Source: Caldifarciminota bacterium (GTDB lineage: Bacteria; Hydrothermota; Hydrothermia; UBA1063; CAJXJZ01). From it: DNA of 9,180 nucleotides. Positions 8,124 through 9,180 of this stretch are shown piece by piece. The notes beneath the pieces were generated by a model. That model was not told where the DNA came from and made no database searches. It worked only from the letters and a program-made list of their open reading frames with translations. The stretch is from contig JALVLE010000291.1 in the NCBI GenBank assembly GCA_027033555.1, forward strand, positions 1 through 9,180, in the 5' to 3' direction. Numbering within the stretch: position 1 is the stretch's first letter; each line of letters begins with the position of its first letter. The translations under genes were made by a program, and so were the position numbers.

Positions 8124-8757
8124 ATAATTCTTCTTCCAGCACACCACTTTCAAGGAGGTATTCCACAAGCATGTCTATTGCTTCGTCTGTATTTCTTGTA
8201 TAGCTATTTATTCTGTCTGCAAAGATTGAGTAAAAGAGCGCAACAGGAGCTGCTATGATAAGACCTGTTGCAGTGGTTATTAATGCCTCTGATATACCTG
8301 ATGCCACAAGTGAAGGCTCTACCTCACCAGCCAAAGCAATGGCTGAGAATGCCTTAATCATTCCTGTAACTGTTCCAAGGAATCCAAGAATAGGGGCAAG
8401 AGTTGCAGTTGCTGTGAGGTAAATCATCCCCCTGTCAAGAAAAGCAAATTCTGTGCTTGCCGCTCTTGCCATAGCCTCTTCAACTACTGCTCTACCTTTG
8501 TCAGCTTTTTCAAGCCCTGCGATGAAAATTCTTGCAACAGGACTCTTTATATTGGTAAGGTATTCAATTGCAGCATCTATTCCCTGGTTTTCAATAATAT
8601 TTGTAACCTCCTTCACAAGCACCTTAGGGTTTCCCCTCAGTTTTATGAATAGAGAATACAGTCTTTCTATGATTATTGCTAATCCAAGGATAGCAAGTAC
8701 CAGTAGCCCCCACATCATGGAGCCACCCTTGTGGAAATATCCGACTAACCCTTGCAT
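8122..8757 (-). CDS. exbB: ExbB/TolQ/MotA-family proton channel protein
   Basis: The inner-membrane stator of the TonB motor, forming the ring around the ExbD helices. I start it at the ATG at 8755-8757, giving 211 residues, because GGAGG (8765-8769) lies seven bases upstream. A longer frame opens at a TTG at 8808 but would run across the promoter and lacks a ribosome site. Three membrane helices are visible: about 14-36 (MMWGLLVLAILGLAIIIERLY), 112-138 and 157-182. The long cytoplasmic loop 38-110 lies between the first two. The family signature is APILGFLGTVTGMI (121-134), and the third helix carries GISEALITTATGLIIAAPV (154-172); the Thr residues in these two stretches match the polar channel-lining sites of ExbB. 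The length is slightly short of E. coli ExbB. It is followed after 11 bases by exbD. TolQ is an alternative, but the downstream tonB favours ExbB. Confidence 0.95.
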   Translation of the reverse strand: MQGLVGYFHKGGSMMWGLLVLAILGLAIIIERLYSLFIKLRGNPKVLVKEVTNIIENQGIDAAIEYLTNIKSPVARIFIAGLEKADKGRAVVEEAMARAASTEFAFLDRGMIYLTATATLAPILGFLGTVTGMIKAFSAIALAGEVEPSLVASGISEALITTATGLIIAAPVALFYSIFADRINSYTRNTDEAIDMLVEYLLESGVLEEEL

Positions 8758-8764
8758 ACTATAA

Positions 8765-8769
8765 CCTCC
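8765..8769 (-). promoter_or_regulatory. Ribosome binding site fixing the exbB start
   Basis: GGAGG seven bases upstream of the ATG at 8757 on the minus strand. It decides in favour of the 211-residue ExbB over the longer TTG-initiated frame. Confidence 0.88.
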
Positions 8770-8786
8770 TATTTTTGTTACTATAA

Positions 8787-8815
8787 ATTTTAAAACCATC
8801 TGCACCAACGGTCAA
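8787..8815 (-). promoter_or_regulatory. Sigma70-type promoter of the exbB operon
   Basis: On the minus strand TTGACC (8810-8815) and TAAAAT (8787-8792) are separated by exactly 17 bases, five of six matches to consensus in each box. The predicted transcription start is near 8780, giving a leader of roughly 20 bases before the exbB ATG with its GGAGG. The -35 box contains the TGA stop codon of uppP. This is the only gap in the cluster large enough for a promoter, so it probably drives exbB through the left-edge gene. No Fur-like inverted repeat is apparent over it. Confidence 0.7.
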
Positions 8816-9180
8816 GTGATAAAAAGCACTATAGAGAGGGAAAAAGTATAGATGCCAAAGAGATATAATTTTCCGCCTACAACTATTTTCTTCAAAAGAT
8901 ATAACGACAGAAGACCGAAAAAGAAAGCGACAAAAAAACCTCCGATATAAACTCCGTTCAAGATGAGAGAGCTGACTTCTTTTATTTTGAGCAAAAGAGC
9001 ACCCAGCACAGCAGGAAATAGAAGATAGAAAGAAAAATCAAATGCCTCCTCCCTTTTCAATTTTAGCCATCTTCCAGCAGTGATTGTTGTGCCCGAACGG
9101 GAAATACCCGGTAGTATGGCAAGAACCTGTGCAATTCCAATCAAAAAAGCCACAAGCGGAGAATTTTCTCTCTCTTTTAC
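8812..9180 (-). CDS. uppP: Undecaprenyl-diphosphatase UppP/BacA (C-terminal part, truncated by the window edge)
   Basis: An integral membrane phosphatase that removes one phosphate from undecaprenyl diphosphate so that the lipid carrier can be reused for peptidoglycan and other cell-surface polymers. Only the last 122 residues are present; the frame is open to the window edge at 9180, so no start is seen here. The diagnostic feature is [14 protein letters not shown], the second conserved motif of the family (PGxSRSGxT, with the functional Ser and Arg). Before it comes [11 protein letters not shown] and after it several hydrophobic segments ([49 protein letters not shown]) that fit the C-terminal helices. 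The first conserved motif, rich in Glu, would lie beyond the edge. The gene ends at a TGA that is itself inside the -35 box of the exbB promoter. A functional tie to the TonB operon is not evident. Confidence 0.93.
   Translation of the reverse strand, partial: VKERENSPLVAFLIGIAQVLAILPGISRSGTTITAGRWLKLKREEAFDFSFYLLFPAVLGALLLKIKEVSSLILNGVYIGGFFVAFFFGLLSLYLLKKIVVGGKLYLFGIYTFSLSIVLFIT

Noticed and set aside
8758..8808. N-terminal extension of ExbB from a TTG at 8808
   Set aside because: The extension would be translated across the -10 box, has no ribosome site, and the ATG at 8757 has a strong GGAGG.
8770..8820. Fur-type iron operator over the exbB promoter
   Set aside because: TonB operons are often iron-regulated, but apart from a short TTTTAAAA palindrome I find no 19-base inverted repeat resembling a Fur box.

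Overview
The whole window is coded on the minus strand and reads, in transcription order from right to left, as a tight gene cluster: the 3' part of uppP, then exbB, exbD, a second exbD, tonB, a 1036-residue TonB-dependent receptor, a 706-residue secreted protein with a type IX-style C-terminal sorting domain, a PorV/PorQ-like outer-membrane protein, and the first 112 codons of an exported protein I do not recognise. Gaps between genes are 11 to 24 bases except for one of 54 bases between uppP and exbB, which holds a convincing sigma70-type promoter. There is no gene-free stretch of 300 bases or more, and I see no tRNA, rRNA, CRISPR, insertion sequence or clear terminator.

Organism: a Gram-negative (diderm) bacterium with an outer membrane, moderately AT-rich. 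The receptor with an N-terminal carboxypeptidase-regulatory-like domain, the type IX-style sorting domain and the PorV/PorQ-like protein point to the FCB group or a neighbouring candidate phylum (for example WOR-3/Hydrothermae, Marinimicrobia, KSB1 or Calditrichota). Strong AAGGAGG-type ribosome binding sites and a TTGACC-17-TAAAAT promoter argue against Bacteroidota proper, which mostly lack such Shine-Dalgarno sites and use a different promoter consensus. The exact lineage is a guess.

How the genes may work together: ExbB and the two ExbD proteins would form the proton-driven inner-membrane motor, TonB would carry the energy across the periplasm, and the receptor, which has a TonB-box-like segment between its first domain and its plug, would use it to move a ligand through the outer membrane. 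The next two genes encode a large surface or secreted protein and a PorV/PorQ-like barrel, the kind of protein that in type IX secretion shuttles cargo to the surface. The operon therefore looks like a self-contained outer-membrane uptake system with its own motor and a candidate surface partner where SusD would sit in Bacteroidota. The ligand cannot be read from the sequence. uppP (lipid carrier recycling) is probably only a neighbour, since a promoter separates it from exbB.
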